Assembly (NCBI GenBank): GCA_004154925.1
Contig: QJNS01000002.1
Coordinates: 744,001-808,000, forward strand
Length of the DNA stretch: 64,000 nucleotides
Reading direction: 5' to 3'
Source: Monosporascus cannonballus
Taxonomy: Eukaryota > Ascomycota > Sordariomycetes > Xylariales
Position 1 is the stretch's first letter. Each line of letters opens with the position of its first letter. This document shows, piece by piece, positions 13,611 through 25,655 of this stretch. Under the pieces are notes generated by a model that had not been told where the DNA came from, did no database searches, and saw only the letters and a program-made list of their open reading frames with translations. The translations under genes and the position numbers were made by a program.

Positions 13611-13998
13611 TATAACGACTTAATAATTTAATTAATTATTAAACCTTAGTTGTATGAATTTATATTAATAAAAGTATTATAAGAATCTAAATAATAAATA
13701 TAATGATCATATTATGTTTTATAATAACAAAAATGCTTTAAATAATAATGTTATATTGCAAATTAAAATTCTTGAAATTATGGAATTAATAAGTATATAT
13801 ATTTTATTCGTATTAACTAGATTATCATTAATAAATTGGTAATCCGGTTTATTGGCTTATTATTAATAAGTTGGTAGTCCGGCTTACTAGCTTATTACCA
13901 GTAAATTGGTGATCCATTACGTAACCCGCCTCACCGCGCACTTGTGGTTGGATTATGACAGACCGTTTCTGGAGACCGTAGCTCGTTGGGCCATAATA
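13611..13998 (-). repeat. Gypsy-2 5' LTR
   Basis: This 388-bp partner of 1626-2013 begins TATAACG and ends CCATAATA on the + strand. It is followed by the target duplication AAATA. Its left half is heavily AT-shifted while the right half keeps GC-rich words such as CACCGCGCACTTGTGG. Confidence 0.9.
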
Positions 13999-16900
13999 AA
14001 ATACAAATTAGAATTTTATATAATGACAAATGCCGAAAGTTAAGAATTCGCTTACGATAACGGAAAAACTATACGCAAAATTAATTATTTCGAAATTTTT
14101 GTTTAAAAACAATATTAAATAATTAATTTCGATATCGTTTTATTCGAGAATTACGATATAATCTTAGGATTATTATGGATACGCTAATACGGAATCTTAA
14201 TTAATAAAGGAATTAGCCAGGTAAAATTCGCTTTATATCCTATTAACGGATAAGAAAAAAATTAAGATTTTAATATTTGATCGATAATAACGACAAATAT
14301 AAGTATAAAAATACGATAAAAACCTTGTTATTCAAAGGAATAAAATATTTTTAAAAAAAATAGGTATTAAAAAGCATATAACGTATTATTATTATTATCA
14401 GAGCAAAGCTTAAGTAATTAAATAACGATTTAAAATAATAATAGCCCCAAAAGTTAAATGATTTAATTAATATATTATCGTAATATTATAGATATAAGTA
14501 GTTTTTTCAAAAAGAATTCGATACGAAATTATTAAAATATAACGAATAAAGTTATAAGATAATCCTTAAAGAAAGACTTTCGATAAAGTTTTACCTTATT
14601 TATAACCTTAATAAAGACGAATTACGTATTTTCAAAGAATACTTGGAAAATTAATTATAAAAAAATAGATTCGATTTTTGAAGTTATTAACAAAATATCT
14701 TATGTTATTCGTATAAAAAAACGAAAAATTACTATTTATAGTTAATTATCGATAATTAAACGATATTATTATTAAAACTTAAATATTATTACCCCTAATT
14801 ACGGAAATAAAAAACCGACTTTACGGAACTAAATAATTTATAATATTCGATTTTAATAATGGATATAATTTTATTAGAATTAAAAAAAGATATAAATAAA
14901 AAATATTTTTTAAAACGAAATACGGATTATTTAAATATTTGGTTACGTTAATGGAATTTACGAACGTACTAATAATTTTCCAGTGAATAGTAAATTATAT
15001 ATTACGAAAATACCTTAATAGGTTCGTCGTATGCTATTTTGACGATATTCGTATTTTTGAAAAAATAAAAAAAATATGCGTAAAACACGTTTATAAAGTT
15101 TTTTAAGCTTTATAAAACGTAAGGTTATTTATTAATACAAAAAAAAGTTAATTCCATATATAAAAAATAGAATATCTAAGATATATTATTACCTTAGGAC
15201 ATATTAAAATAAACCTTAGGGAAATCGCTCCAATTACAGAATAACAAACGTTAATTACGGTTAAGGAGATATAGGTATTTTTTGGATTTACTAATTATTA
15301 TAAGAAATTTATTCGAAATTTTAGTAGAATTACTATATTTTTAATAAATCCTATAAAAAAAGAAATTCAAATAGATACCAAATATAAAGAAAGCATTTTA
15401 AGATATTAAGAATGCAATTATTAATAAGTTAATATTAATTATATACGATTTAAACCGTCTCGTTAAATTAAAAACCAATATTTCGAATTACGTATTAAAT
15501 ATAATAATCGGATAATAAAATAATTAAGACAAATTATATCTTATTACATTCTTTTCGTATAAATTAAAAAGAACCGAATTTAATTATAATATTCCAGATA
15601 AGGAATTTACGGCTATTTTTATGGCATTTTAAAAGCTTAAGTATTTTTTAAAAAAAGTTTGTACTAGGTTAAAATTTATACGGATTATCAAAGTTTTACC
15701 CGATTTATTGCAACTAGGGAATTTATAGGACGATAATTTCGTTACGTTAACAAATTGGCAAATTTCGATTTCGTTATTATTTAGAAAAAAGGTTTAAAAA
15801 ATAATAAAGCAAATACCTTAAATAAACGGCCAGATTTCGGAAAGAAATTAATTAAAATTAATTATATAATATTTAATATTATTATGAAAAGATATTTACG
15901 TTTACGACAAATTGCGATAATTCAGAAAATACCTAGCAATATATATTAAAAAATCTAATAATATAACGAAGGTTTCCCAGAAAACGAAAAAACGAACAAA
16001 ATATAAGTACCAGAAAAGTATTAATACGATTTAATACGAAAAATATACGAATATTAATTATATGGATATCTAGAGATTTACAAAACTTTAAAACGGTTTT
16101 AAAATATATATTCTTTTTTTAAAATAAAATTAACAGTATAAAAAATTATACGGCAATGCGATATTTACGTTAAAGCAAAAATTCGACGATATAAGTTATA
16201 CGGAAAATTATAGCCGTTATTAGTTGCAAAATAACTATAGTATTTAGTTATATTCGATTTTATTACTAAATTTCTTATATCAAAAAATCTAATTACGGGA
16301 ATGTATTACGATAACATTTTCGTAATTATTAATCGATTTACGAAATTTTCTTATTTTTTACGATATTATGAGAATATAGACGCCGAACAAATAACATATA
16401 TTTTCTTTCAACATATTTTCAATATATGCGGATTACTTATAGAAATTATTTTAAATAAAGGATTAATATTCGTATTTAAATTTTGGTAAAACTTAATAAT
16501 ATTAATCGGCCTAAGTCATAAGTTATTTAACGTATTTAAACTTTAAACGGATAAATAAATATAACGAATAAATTAAATTTTAAAAATTTATTTACGATAT
16601 TATATTAATTATAAATAAAATAATTAAGTTAAAAAATTACTAATCGCATAATTAGCTTATAATACCAGTTATTATAAAAGCATTAAGATAGTACCAGTAA
16701 TTGCAAATTTTAGTATTATTTCAAAAGTTTATTTAAAAATACGCGATAACGGTTTAATTAATATTAAAATAATTTTTACGTTAAAATAATTACAACGGTT
16801 ATACAAAAAAATAAAGATAAAATTATAATTCGTACGTAATTAAATAAGCAAATATTATAACTAAAAAAGATTAAAACAATTAATTTTCAAAAAGGAAGAA

Positions 16901-17683
16901 AATGGCGTTTTTCGTTATAAAAAGTATTTAAATAAAAAAACCTAATAAAAAATCTAATTTTAAATATATTAGTCTATATAAAACTATTAAGAAAATCTTT
17001 AAGAATAATTATTAATTAGAGTTTTTATTAAAAGTTAAATTTTATTTAATTTTTTACGTTTCCTTGTTCGAATTAAGAGCAAATATAATTAAGGTATATA
17101 CGGCATAAAACGATATGGAAATGGAAAATAAACAAGCGTACGAAGTAGAAAAAATACTTAATATACGAAAATAAAACGGATTTACCTAGTACCTGATTAA
17201 ATAGAAAAAATATCCAGATTCCGAAAATATTTAAGAACCTGTTAAAATTCTTATTGGCGTTTAAAGCCTGCTAAAAAGTTTTTATTAATAATAACGGAAT
17301 TACCTGAAATAATAACATTTTAATTTACAAGATTTAAGGAGGGAAACCTTTGGTTTATCGCATTTTAATTAATAACGTTTATTTTTCCTAAAGTTTAAAT
17401 TTTAACTATAAATTTGGATTTTAATTGCGTAAGGTTATTAAAGTTATTTAAGAATTAAAGGGTATAATTAACGAATTTCGCACTTTAGGATTAATAATGT
17501 TAACATTAATAACGTATGCGAAAAAAACGCACAAAAGCTTTGGATAAAAATTTTTCGGCGGCCAATTTTTCTTTTTTTAATTTTTTCGACTTTGCAATAT
17601 AACGATTAATTATAGAAATAGGGACTTTTGTTCCGTTGTACGAACAAATTTTGCGAACATATTTTTATAACGAAAAACCCCAT
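13999..17683 (+). mobile_element. Gypsy-1 pol segment (protease, RT, RNase H, integrase)
   Basis: This is the continuation of the outer element after Gypsy-2. Decayed + strand words follow pol order: protease end YDIILGLLWIR (about 14150-14185), RT motif YFDDI (15035-15049), RNase H end FDFVII...KNNKANTLNKRPDF (about 15766-15840), and integrase with CDIYVKAK near 16160. The integrase core YYDNIFVIINRFTKF starts at 16301 and ends near GLIFVFKFW at 16489. In the core the expected second catalytic Asp word (SDR-like) reads LNK, consistent with a RIP G-to-A change. A 3' noncoding stretch carrying the antisense-ORF block follows to 17683, where Gypsy-3 interrupts. Confidence 0.88.
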
Positions 17684-18098
17684 TATGACGGCTCGGCGGT
17701 TTAACCAACTATTAAACTTTAAGTCGACAGGTTTATGTTAGTAGAAGTATCGTGGGAATCTAAGTAATAAATATAGTAACGTATTACGTCTCGTAATACT
17801 AAAGGTACTTTAGGTAACGAATTATTATTATAAGCTGGAATTATTTAAACTATGGAATTAATAAACGTATATATTTTATTTCTGGCTTAAGGTGCTTATT
17901 ATGGCTTAACGACATTTTTCTAGTTAAGTTCTTTTAAGCCCCTTTAAGCCCTTTTTGGTATTTATCCGGTTTAAGCCCTTTTGACCAATTAAGGCCTTTA
18001 AGTCCTTTAAGCCAGTTACGTAACTTTTTAGCTAAGTCGGGGTTTAGTTTTTTAAAATCCTAACCGTTTTTAAAAACCAAAACCGTTAGGTTATAATA
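17684..18098 (-). repeat. Gypsy-3 3' LTR
   Basis: This 415-bp repeat is strongly AT-shifted over its whole length. The half next to TATGACGG is shared with the Gypsy-1/2 LTRs; the other half (TTAAGCCCCTTTAAGCCC-like) is specific to Gypsy-3 and to the lone LTR at 25656-26080. Confidence 0.9.
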
Positions 18099-18156
18099 CG
18101 AATTTTTCCTTTTCAAGATCTTTATCCCTAAAGATTATTTTGTTTATTTATTAATT

Positions 18157-18690
18157 TTGATAAATAACTTTTCCTTTTTTATACTTATTATATTGGGTTG
18201 TATTAAAAGGTTTAAGTTTCGTAAACGTATTAACGTTTTCGTTTTTTTAAAACGGATTAACCGCCTTAATTTTATTATGTTTTCAAATATTTTTTGTTCC
18301 CGTTGCAAATTTAAGAATGAAATTTGCAAGGCTTATTGTAAATTGGTTATTAAGGAAAATCGTTTAAAGTTAAAGGAACGTTTTGCCGAAAAAGAGTTTT
18401 TAAAAATTTAATAATATTTTAACGAATTATTTAATTATTTAAGTCGTTTGCGAAAATAAAAAATACTTTTTCGTTAACGGGGAATCGAAATATTTCGTTA
18501 TAATATTTAAGGTACGAAAACCATAAAAAAGTTTAAATACTTTAAAAAAGAACAAAAATAATTAAAGGCTGCCGTTACAGCTATTACGTTAATATAGGCC
18601 GCGGCCGACTAGCCCGATATCCCGGTTATTAATTGGTTAACTTTTAATTGGAATACGTTTATCGTTATTAATAAAAATTTTTAATAGACG
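18157..18690 (+). pseudogene. Antisense ORF remnant in Gypsy-3
   Basis: An 84-codon open stretch (18157-18411) runs opposite to pol and contains CSRCKFKNEICKAYC, a compact cysteine cluster, followed by a Lys/Glu-rich helix-like stretch. After decay, the downstream sequence near 18620-18690 ends in PVINWLTFNWNTF, equivalent to the WN-motif tail seen in the Gypsy-2 copy. Shared position, orientation and ending support one ancestral accessory ORF. Product and role are unknown. Confidence 0.5.
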
Positions 18691-21600
18691 CTAAACGTTA
18701 ATAAGGTTTTTGGCAGGTTCCTAGGTATTTTGGGAATCCGGGTGCTTTTTTTATTTAATTAAGTATTAAATAAATTCGTTTTGTTTTCGTATATCGATTT
18801 TTTTTTATTTCGTATACTTGTTCGTCTTTTATTTCCATATTATTTTATATTATATGTATTTTTAATTATATTTGTTATTAACTTAAATAAGAAAACATAA
18901 AAAATTAAATAAAGTTTAATTTTTTGGTAAAAGTTCTAATTAATAATTGTTTTTTGAGATTTTTTTGCCGATTTTGTATAGGCCGATATATTTGAAATTA
19001 AGTTTTTTATTGGGTCGTTTTATTTAAATGTTTTTTGTAGCGAAAAAAATTATTTTCCCTTTTTCGAAAATTAATTCTTTTAACCTTTTTTGGTTATAAT
19101 ATTTATTTATTTGATTTTGTACGAATTTTAATTTTATTTTTATTTTTTAATATAACTATCGTAATTATTTTAACGTAAAAATCGCTTTAATATTAATTGG
19201 ACCGTTATCGCGCGTTTTTTATAAACCTTTGGAATAAAACCAAAATTTGCATTTGCAAATATTATCTTAATGCTTTCGTAATAACTAATATTATAGGTTA
19301 ATTAAGTAATCGGTAGTTTTTTAATTTAATTATTTTATTTGTAATTAATATAATATTGTAAATAAGTTTTTAAGGTTTAATTTATTCGTTTTATTTATTT
19401 ATCCGTTTAAGGTTTAAATACGTTAAATAATTTATAATTTAGGCCGATTTATGCCATAAAGCCTTATTAAAATTTGAATGCAAATATTAATTTTTTGTTT
19501 CATGTAATATTTATTAATAATCCGTATATATTGAAAATATATTTAAAAAAATATATGCTAATTATTCGGCGTTTATATCCGTATAATATAATAAGAAATA
19601 AGAAAATTGTGTAAATCGATTAACGATTACGAAAATATTATTATAATATATTCCCGTAACTGGATTTTTTAACATAAAAAGTTTAATAATAAAATCGAAT
19701 ATAATGAAATATTATAGTCGTTTTGTAATTAATAATAACTGTAATTTTCCGTATGGCTTATGTCGTCGAACTTTTATTTTGGCGCAAATATTACATTATT
19801 ATATAATTTTCTATATTATTATTTTTATTTTAAAAAAGGAATATATATATTAAAATCGTTTTAAGGTTTTGTAAATCCTTAAATATTTATGTAATTAATA
19901 TTTATATATTTTTCGTACTAAATCCCTTTAATATTTTTCTGGCATTTGTATTTTGTCCATTTTTTGGTTTTCCGAAAAATTATTATTATATTGTTGGATT
20001 TTCTGATATATATTATTAGGTACTGCCCGAATCGTCGCAATTTTTCGTAAGCGTAAATATTTTTCTATAATAGTATCAAAAGTTATATAACTAATTTTAA
20101 CCAATTTTTCTTCGAGGTCTGGTCGTTTACTTAAAGTATTTACTTTGTCGTTTTTTAAACTTTTTTTATAAATAATAACGAAATCGAAATTCGTCAATTT
20201 TTCCGCGTAATAAAGTTATCGTTTTGTAAACTTCCTGGTCATAATAAATCGGGTAAAATTTTGATAATCCGTATAAATTTTAATCTGGTACAAATTTCCT
20301 TTTAAGAAATACTTAAATTTTCGAAATACTATAATAATGGCCATAAATTCCCTATTTAGGATGCCGTAATTAAATTCGGTTTTTTTTAATTTATACGAAA
20401 AGAATATAATAAGGTGTAATTTGCCTTAATTATTTCGTTATCCGATTATTACGTTTAACGCATAATCCGAAATATCGGTTTTTAATTTAATAGGGCGGTT
20501 TAAATTGTATATAATTAATATTAATTCGTTAATAATTATATTCTTAATATCTTAAAATACTTTTTCCGTATCTGGTATCTATTTAAATTTCTTTTTTTCT
20601 TTATAAAATTTATTAAAAATATAATTATTTTCCTAAATTTTCGAATTAACTTCTTATAATAATTAGCAAATCCAAAAAATACCTGTACCTTCTTAATTAT
20701 CGTTAATATCTGCCATTTTGTAATTATAGCGAATTTCTTAGGGTTTATCTTAATATGTTTTAAGATAATTTTAGATATTTTATTTCCTATATATAGAACT
20801 AACTTTCTTTTGTATTAATAAGTAATTTTACGTTTTGTAAAATTTCAAGAATTTTATAAACGTATTTTGCATATATTTCTTTTATTTTCGAAAAAATAAA
20901 AATATTATTAAGATAATAAACGACGAATATATCGAAATATTTTCATAATATATAATTAATTATTCGCTAAAAGATTATTAATACGTTTATAAATTCCATT
21001 AATATAATTAAATATTTAAATAATTTGTATTTCGTTTTAAAAGTTATTTTTTATTCGTATCCTTTTTTAATTTTAATAAAATTATATCCGTTTTTAAAAT
21101 CGAATGCTATAAACCATTTAATTCCGTAAAATTGATTTTGTATTTCCGTAATTAAGGTTAATAATATTTAATCCTTAATAATCACGTCGTTTAATTATTA
21201 ATAATTAATTATAAGTCGTAATTTTCCGTTTTTTTTCGATATGAAAAATATCGGGTATTTTATTAATAATTTCGAAAATCGAATTTATCCTTTTTATAAC
21301 TAATTTTCTAAGTATTTTCTAAAAATATATAATTTGTTTTTTATTAAAGTTGTAAATAAGATAAAACTTTATCGAAAATCCTTTTTTAAGAATTATTTCA
21401 TAATTTTATTTGTTATGTTTTAGTAATTTAGTATCGAATTTTTTCTTAAAGAATTGCTCGTATTTATAATATTATGGTAATATATTAATTAGATTTTCTA
21501 ATTTTTAAAGCTATTATTCTTATTATTCTAGATCGTTATTTAATTACTTTAATTTCGTTTTAATAGTAATAACTATATATTATATTTTTTTAATATTTAA

Positions 21601-23890
21601 TTTTTTTTATTTATTAATAAGATATAAAACGAATTTTACCTAATTAATCCTATTTATTAATTAAGATTCCGTATTAACGTATTTATAATAATCCTAAGAT
21701 TATATTATAATTCCCGAAAAAACCGATATCGAAATTAATTATTTAGTATTATTTTTTAATAAAAATCTTAAGGTAATTAATTTCGTATGTAACTTTTCCG
21801 TTATCGTAAGCGAATTCTTGATTTTCGGTATTTATTATTATATAAAATTTTAATTTATATTTTCAGAATAATTTAAACTTATTAATTATATCCGATATAA
21901 TAGAATTTCCGCCTAAAGCTTTGTAATTTATTATTATAATATATTAATATATTCCGATTTGTATTTCCAACATAATAAAATTATTAACGTTTTTTATTAT
22001 CGCGTTTAAAGCCTTTTTTAAAAATTTCTTTTAATTCCTCCGGGTCTCGTTATTTTACGGCTTTTTTATAAGTAACCCTTTTTTTTAATTTCCGTTTGAA
22101 TTTATCAAGTTTTATTTATATTTTTTATTTAGTGTATTAAGTTATTATATTTATCGCTGTTATCGGCGTATTGTTCCTTTAAGCCGTATTAATTGTTTTT
22201 GGTTTTTTTTGCAGTTTTTTTCCTTATCGAATAAATTATTTTTTTATATTTACGACTGTATCTTATTATGCGTTATTTTAGTTATTATTCCAGAAATCCT
22301 TTGTAAATTAACGTATTTTTAATAACCTTTTTTTCGTAAAGATTTATAATAAATACTAATTAAAAATAAAGGTCTATAATAATTTTCTAATAATATTCTT
22401 TTCCCGTACGCTGGATTAATTCCTTTTCCGTTTAATAATTATATTATTTATAATAATAAAAAGGGTTTTTTTACGGGTATTATTTTTTTTCCGGCCAGCT
22501 TTTTATTTTGGATAATTACTGGATATTTTCCAAGGTTATGGTTCGAAATTATCGATACTATTACTTATTATTTTTATTATATCCGGTACGGTTTGGAAAA
22601 TCGAATTCTTCGTAATATATACGAGTAATTTATATATAAATATATTATTTCCATTTTTCGTAATCGGGATATTCTCGTCGTCGACAATATATGACATATA
22701 TTTTACCGTATTGATTAAGGGTTTTGGGACAAATTTCCTTTATCCAGTTTTGGTATTTGCGTAATTATTCTTATAATATGTCTTATTATGCTCGTAATAT
22801 TTATTAAGCCAGTTTTTTGGCTTTTCGTATTTTTATCGAATATTTTATCGTAATAATCCTTATTAAACTTTTTGCTATAAGCCTGATTCGTATTTAGCTT
22901 AAATTATATTTGTAATTTTATTATTATTTTATTAATTATTTTTAGGTTGTTTTTTTAATATAGAGGTTTAGTTATTTTGTTATAATTTTTTAAGCTTTTT
23001 ATATTTGTAAACTTTATATCTTATTTTGCTATAATTAAAATATTTAATCTGGCTTTAATTTTGTTTATAGATAACGCTAAGTTCTATAGGTTCTGGTACC
23101 GTTCCGTAAAAAATAAAGGGTACGTTTTGTTTTTTCTTTTAATTAAATTTATATTCCGAACGTAAAACGTATTATCTTTTTTGTTTTTTGAATTATTGGT
23201 TATTAATTTTAATTACTTTTACAATATATCGGTTTAGGGCAATTAATCGTTCGATCCGAATAATCTTATTTTTTATATTATTTTTTAACCTTTTATAAAA
23301 TATGTTAATAAAAGTATTAATTTTGTCATTTTTTTATTTTGCCTTAGCCGTAAAACTTTTAAAGGTTATGGCATATTTAAACGTAAATTCTTTTTATCGG
23401 AATTATAAGAATTATTAAGCCGTTAACCGTTTTTTATTCGGATTGTCGAAATTATTGCATATTTTATTTCCGAAATTAATATAAATTAAAAAAATTTCAT
23501 TAATAAAATTTTTTTTATTCGCTTTTTTTATTTTTAAAAATTTCTTATAATAGGTTTAAATTAATTAGCCGCATTCTTTGTTAAATATGTTCTTATTATT
23601 AACACTATATCCGCTAAGTTATTAAAATTTAAAAGATAAAAGTAAATTCGTACTTAAATTAAAACAATTTAAAGGTTATTTTTTTTATCGTAAGGTTCCG
23701 GCTTTTTTGGCTTTATACGGGCGAAAAAGAATTAGGTAGGCGTAATTCTAAGTTGTCGAATTTCTTTTTCCAATTTCCGAATTTAAGCTTAAAACTGTTA
23801 AATAAGCGTTTTTTAAATGCTGGTCGATATCTTAATAATATTAAATATTATTTAAAGTTTAACGGTATTACTAAATAAAAATTTATAACG
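18691..23890 (-). pseudogene. Gypsy-3 gag-pol remnant
   Basis: This is minus-strand gag-pol in the usual order. The RT active site reads VVYYLNNIF: the two catalytic Asp codons have become Asn codons (20904-20909), as expected from RIP. The RNase H end is best preserved at 19928-20197 (89 open codons). Integrase lies at lower coordinates and gag near 22.5-23.9 kb. The element cannot encode an active enzyme. Confidence 0.82.
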
Positions 23891-24305
23891 TATAACGGTT
23901 AAATAGTTTAATTAATTATTAAATCTTAAATTAATGGATTTATAGTAATAGGAATATCGTAGAAATTTAAGTAATAAATATAATAACGTATTATGTTTCG
24001 TAATATTAAAAATATTTTGGGTAACGAATTATTATTATAAATTAATATTATTTAAATTATGGTATTAATAAGTATATATATTTTATTTCTGGTTTAAGAT
24101 GTTTATTATAACTTAACGACACTTCTCTAATTAAGTTCCCTTAAGCCCCTTTAAGCCCCCTTTGGTGTTTATCCGGCTTAAGCCCTCTCGACTAATCAGG
24201 GCTCTTGAGTCCTTTAAGCCAGTCACGTAATTTCTTGGCTGGGTCGAAGTTTGGTTCTTCAGAACCCCGACCGTTTCCAGAAGCCAAGACCGTTAGGTCA
24301 TAACA
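23891..24305 (-). repeat. Gypsy-3 5' LTR
   Basis: This 415-bp partner of 17684-18098 has a much lighter RIP load in its right half, which retains GC-rich words such as GCTGGGTCGAAGTTTGG. It ends GGTCATAACA, immediately followed by the target duplication CCCGT. Confidence 0.9.
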
Positions 24306-24523
24306 CCCGTTTATTATTTAGTAACTAAGCTGCTAAACAAAATAAAAAAAATAAGGTATTACGTCGAAATTTTCAAGTTTAATTAAATTAATTAAAGAAA
24401 ATCGCTGTTCGGATTTGCGGGAATAACGTTTAGAGATATCGGAAAACATGTTAAACGAATATAAAAAGCTTATTAAATAAAAAGAAAAATCTTAAAAGCA
24501 AGATTTGTAAAGGGAGGAAATCG
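24306..24523 (+). mobile_element. Gypsy-1 3' noncoding end
   Basis: This is the last internal piece of the outer element after Gypsy-3. It is the reverse complement of about 2020-2230 in Gypsy-2 (shared words include GGATTTGCGGGAATAACG and GCAAGATTTGTAAAGGGAGG). On the minus strand it would hold the beginning of the antisense ORF. It ends in a purine-rich stretch (AAAGGGAGGAAATCG) just before the LTR, a plausible polypurine tract. Confidence 0.82.
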
Positions 24524-24916
24524 TGTTATAACCTAACGAAATACGACCTCCGGAAATTGTCTGCCATGACCTAATCACAGGTGCACGGTGGGGCAGGTTA
24601 CGTAATGGATTACCAGCTTACTAGTAGTAAGTTAATAAGCCGAATCGCTAACTTACTAATGGTAAACTAATAAGCCGGATTATTAACTTATTAATAATAA
24701 GCCAGTAAATAAAAATAAAATATATATATTTATTATTTTTATAATTTAAATAATTTTAGCTTATAATATTTATTAATATTAATCGTTTATAATAACGAGA
24801 TATTAAAAAACATAATAGGATTATTATATTTATTATTTAGATTTTTACGATATTTCTATTAATATAAACCCGTCGACTTAAGGTTTAATAGTTGGTTAAA
24901 CTGTATAGTTCGTTAC
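24524..24916 (+). repeat. Gypsy-1 3' LTR
   Basis: The LTR begins TGTTATAACC and ends near CGTTACA, opposite in orientation to the Gypsy-2 and Gypsy-3 LTRs, as expected for a + strand element. It carries the same ~36-bp internal repeats (AGTAAGTTAATAAGCC-like, 24615-24700) as the Gypsy-2 LTRs. The right boundary is approximate. Confidence 0.82.
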
Positions 24917-25655
24917 AAATGGGCACCTATTGGGTACTCATTTATTATCTGCAACGTAAATTAAGACATTATAAAAGCTTAACACTTTCTGTTACCAAGA
25001 TATAATTATTATAGCAATTCCGTATTATTTATAGGCCTTAAGTACTTATTTACGATTGACAATATCATCCGTGGGGACTGTTGGTAGCGTGGGTAGGTTG
25101 TTAGTGCAAACCTTAGAGTACGGTGTTGATGTCTATATAAGGTCTTTATCCAGCATTATTACACTCATTACCTCTAGACATCTTCACTCCTTCTCAATCT
25201 GCAGAACAACCTAATAGCGACTCAAGCTATTGATTTCAAACAAATATTCCAAGTGTTACGAACAATCTCGTCGCGCGGTTTGCACGTAGTTTTCCTCACA
25301 TTAATTCAGGTTCTTATAAAACAACCATTTTTTTACCACTTTAAAAATGGACTTCAAAATAATATTTAATAATATTTATTTTTATGTTAAATTTAATATA
25401 TATTTTTAATCTCCGATTTAAATACACGAAGCATTAATTACTCTTCGTAAAAAAACAAATTTTGTAAAGATTAAAAAATGTATTAATAAATTTATAAAAG
25501 TTTTAAATTTAGTTTATATTAAATATATTGTCAAAGTAATTATTTTAATTACATAACGTATAATTCAAAAAATTAACAAAATGTCGTAGTAAACATTCTG
25601 TGAAATATAACTAGAGTTTTATTTTTTACTTTTAATATAACAACTAAAAAGTTTA
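24917..25655. other. Gene-free stretch, AT-rich, with a possible degraded LTR
   Basis: No gene is seen. Positions 25079-25266 have LTR-like features: a TGTTGG start, a TATATAAGG box near 25134 and a TTACGAACA end. No second copy or target duplication was found, so this is weak. Positions 25320-25655 are again very AT-rich, suggesting a RIP-mutated remnant of unidentified origin. Confidence 0.3.

Larger units (their letters stand above)
1626..13998 (-). mobile_element. Gypsy-2, full-length Ty3/Gypsy element nested in Gypsy-1
   Basis: Two 388-bp LTRs (1626-2013 and 13611-13998) bound the element. It is flanked by the perfect 5-bp target duplication AAATA (1621-1625 and 13999-14003). Coding remnants read on the minus strand: the reverse-transcriptase catalytic motif YLDD lies at 10518-10529, and an RNase H-end/integrase stretch lies around 9150-9830. 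A 5.66 kb Copia element is inserted in its 3' noncoding part; without it the element would be about 6.7 kb, a normal Gypsy size. Heavy C-to-T/G-to-A decay has destroyed the reading frames. Confidence 0.9.
17684..24305 (-). mobile_element. Gypsy-3, full-length Ty3/Gypsy element nested in Gypsy-1
   Basis: The element is 6622 bp, bounded by two LTRs of exactly 415 bp (17684-18098, 23891-24305). The flanks are CCCAT (17679-17683) and CCCGT (24306-24310), a 5-bp target duplication differing by one G/A transition. Removing the element joins 17683 to 24306 and restores sequence collinear with the matching region of Gypsy-2 (reverse complement of about 2200-2300), so it sits inside Gypsy-1. Pol reads on the minus strand, with words TNFDFVIIYKKSLKNDK and NTLSKRPDLEEK at 19928-20197. 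Confidence 0.92.

Noticed and set aside
25079..25266. Possible separate Copia-type LTR
   Set aside because: Only a TGTTGG start and a TATA-like box support it; no partner LTR or target duplication found, so noted only as weak.
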